Below, piece after piece: positions 30,168 to 31,451 of a DNA stretch of 31,451 nucleotides (position 1 is the stretch's first letter; every line of letters starts with the position of its first letter). Under the pieces are notes generated by a model, which was not told the DNA's origin, searched no databases, and was given only the letters and a program-made list of their open reading frames with translations. The stretch spans positions 1 through 31,451 of the forward strand of contig JAFBAD010000050.1 of NCBI GenBank assembly GCA_019247975.1, read 5' to 3'. Source of the DNA: Acidimicrobiia bacterium. Its GTDB lineage: Bacteria > Actinomycetota > Acidimicrobiia > Acidimicrobiales > Iamiaceae. The translations under genes and the position numbers were made by a program.

Positions 30168-31172
30168 GTGGCCGCCGTCTCGGAACCTGCTCTGCTGCCA
30201 GCCGCGCCCGGGTTCTGGGAGCCGGCACCGGGGTGCGACGACCACTACGCGGCGTTCCCGAAGGAGGCGCGCGTCGTCGTCAGCGACGGCACGCCGATCG
30301 TCTACGCGCGGCGGGAGCCGCGGCGCTCGGTCGCACCCGGCGCGGCGATGATCTTCGCGAGCAGCCTCTCGTGCAGCGACGTCTACTGGGCCGACGTCGT
30401 CCCCCGCCTGGTGGACGCGGGGCACGTGTGCATCGTCCCCGACACGCGCGGCCACGGCGGCTCGGGACTGCCCCGCCCACCCGGGCGCGGCGCGCGCAAC
30501 CTCACGTCCGAGGACCTGTCGGTGAAGCGGATGGCGCTCGACCTCGGGGAGGTGCTCGACGACGCCGGCATCGACGACGCGATCGTGGTCGGGCACTCGA
30601 TGGGCGCACAGGTCGCGTTCGAGCTCTACCGCCTCTGCCCCGAGCGCGTGAGCGGGCTCGTGCTCGTGGCCGGCGCGTGCGACAGCCCGCTCGACGCGGT
30701 GTACGGCCGCAGGGTCGTGAACGCGACGCTGCCCGTGAGCAAGGCGGTGATGACCCTGGCGCCGGAGATCGTGCAGCCGATCTGGCCGTGGCTCGGGAGC
30801 AAGCGGGCCGGCTACCTCGGCGCCCGCCTGTTCGGCGCGGCCGGGCCGAAGACCACCGCCGACGGGCTGCACCCGTACCTCCTCCACCTCGTGGAGTCCG
30901 ACCCGGCCGTGCTCGTGCGCGCGCTCGAGTCGATGCGCCGGCACTCCGCACGCGACCTGCTCCCCCGCGTGCAGGTGCCGGTCCTCCTGCTGGCCGCCGG
31001 CAAGGACGCGTTCACGCCACGCGCCTGCTCCGAGGAGCTGTTCGAGCGCATCCCGACCGCGGAGATCACCTGGTTCCCCGAGGCCGGCCACACGTTGCCG
31101 ATCGAGGAGCCGGCGGCGATCGTCGACGCCATCGAGGAGTGGAGTCAGCGGCGCGTAGCGTCGCCCGTGTGA
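30168..31172 (+). CDS. Alpha/beta-hydrolase fold protein
   Basis: 334 aa. GTG at 30168 with GGAGG 7 nt upstream; a TTG one codon earlier is also possible. Classic fold: oxyanion region FASSLSCSDVYW, PDTRGHGGSG, nucleophile Ser in VVGHSMGAQ, Asp in LLAAGKDAFTPR, and His in FPEAGHTLPIEEP. Esterases, haloperoxidase-like enzymes and lipases share this plan, so the substrate is unknown. There is no signal peptide or membrane helix. Its stop overlaps the start of the macro-domain gene by 4 nt (GTGA), implying joint expression; one might look for an esterase acting on ADP-ribosyl or acyl groups, but this is only suggested by position. Confidence 0.88.
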   Translation: MAAVSEPALLPAAPGFWEPAPGCDDHYAAFPKEARVVVSDGTPIVYARREPRRSVAPGAAMIFASSLSCSDVYWADVVPRLVDAGHVCIVPDTRGHGGSGLPRPPGRGARNLTSEDLSVKRMALDLGEVLDDAGIDDAIVVGHSMGAQVAFELYRLCPERVSGLVLVAGACDSPLDAVYGRRVVNATLPVSKAVMTLAPEIVQPIWPWLGSKRAGYLGARLFGAAGPKTTADGLHPYLLHLVESDPAVLVRALESMRRHSARDLLPRVQVPVLLLAAGKDAFTPRACSEELFERIPTAEITWFPEAGHTLPIEEPAAIVDAIEEWSQRRVASPV

Positions 31173-31451
31173 TCGAAGCCGTCCGCGCCGACATCACCAC
31201 GCTCGAGGTCGACGCGATCGTCAACGCCGCCAACTCGTCGCTGCTCGGCGGCGGCGGCGTCGACGGCGCCGTCCACCGCGCGGGCGGCCCGGCGATCCTC
31301 GAGGAGTGCCGCCGCCTCGGCGGCTGCGAGACCGGCGACGCGAAGGCGACGGGCGGGTACCGCCTGCCGGCGCGCTTCGTCATCCACACCGTCGGCCCCG
31401 TCTGGCGGGGTGGGGAGGGCGGAGAGCCCGAGCTGCTCGCGTCCTGCCATC
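31169..31451 (+). CDS. Macro-domain protein (ADP-ribose binding or hydrolase), cut by window edge
   Basis: 94 codons are visible from GTG 31169. The ADP-ribose-binding loops are clear: ADITTLEVDAIVNAANSSLL with the Asp and Asn that contact adenine and the distal ribose, GGGGVDGAVHRAGG, and CRRLGGCETGDAKATGGYRL, then FVIHTVGPVW. This matches the MacroD/YmdB group, which removes O-acetyl groups from O-acetyl-ADP-ribose or ADP-ribose from acidic residues. The start overlaps the hydrolase stop (GTGA). The C-terminal part, with the last ligand loop, is outside the window. Confidence 0.93.
   Translation, partial: MIEAVRADITTLEVDAIVNAANSSLLGGGGVDGAVHRAGGPAILEECRRLGGCETGDAKATGGYRLPARFVIHTVGPVWRGGEGGEPELLASCH

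Noticed and set aside
1..31451. tRNA or rRNA genes, insertion sequences, phage genes, CRISPR arrays, integration sites
   Set aside because: None was seen on reading both strands: no transposase or integrase motifs, no regular spacer repeats, no clover-leaf sequences. A covariance-model scan would be needed to exclude small RNAs.

Overview
This is a high-GC window whose coding strand almost always ends codons in G or C, with frequent GTG and TTG starts. Two WhiB-type iron-sulphur genes and a SenX3/RegX3-type two-component pair point to an Actinomycetota chromosome. The gene mix (two overlapping phoU genes, surE inside the pho operon, membrane-anchored PstS proteins) would fit a deep lineage such as Acidimicrobiia, but that placement is inference. 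I see no rRNA, tRNA, insertion sequence, phage gene or CRISPR array.

Layout. 1-8399 (minus): one tightly packed phosphate operon, pstS-pstC-pstA-pstB-phoU-phoU-surE-senX3-regX3 followed by a truncated transporter gene; gaps run from 16 nt to 4-nt overlaps. 8400-8679: two-way control region with phosphate-box-like repeats for pstS and for a divergent six-helix membrane protein. 9348-13759 (minus): a second transporter, pstC-pstA-pstB-pstS, whose PstS is held by a C-terminal membrane helix instead of a lipid. 13874-16782 (plus): a secreted, membrane-anchored PstS-fold protein with a degraded phosphate site, coupled to a sortase-like protein that has lost its catalytic His and Cys. 16958-19861 (plus): a PstS-like lipoprotein and a PhoX-like phosphatase lipoprotein. 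20012-22067 (minus): an unknown gene and a phnY*-phnZ pair for oxidative phosphonate cleavage. 22182-23285 (plus): a membrane acyltransferase. 23271-28350 (minus): HtrA protease, a small unknown, a ROK sugar kinase and a polyphosphate kinase fused to a MutT1-like Nudix domain. 28470-31451: whiB, tatA, glutamate formiminotransferase, whiB, alpha/beta hydrolase and a macro-domain gene cut by the window edge.

How it works together. The first 22 kb read as a phosphate-starvation island: sensing (SenX3/RegX3, PhoU), high-affinity uptake (two Pst systems, up to four PstS-fold proteins), release of phosphate from organic esters (PhoX-like, SurE) and from phosphonates (PhnY*/PhnZ). The next block stores phosphate as polyphosphate. 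Seven short regions carry GTTCACC-like 7-mers, mostly at 11-bp steps, the arrangement described for PhoP boxes in Streptomyces, and most lie upstream of these genes. The part most likely to be undescribed is the pseudosortase with its PstS-fold partner and the C-terminal anchor that partner shares with the second PstS.
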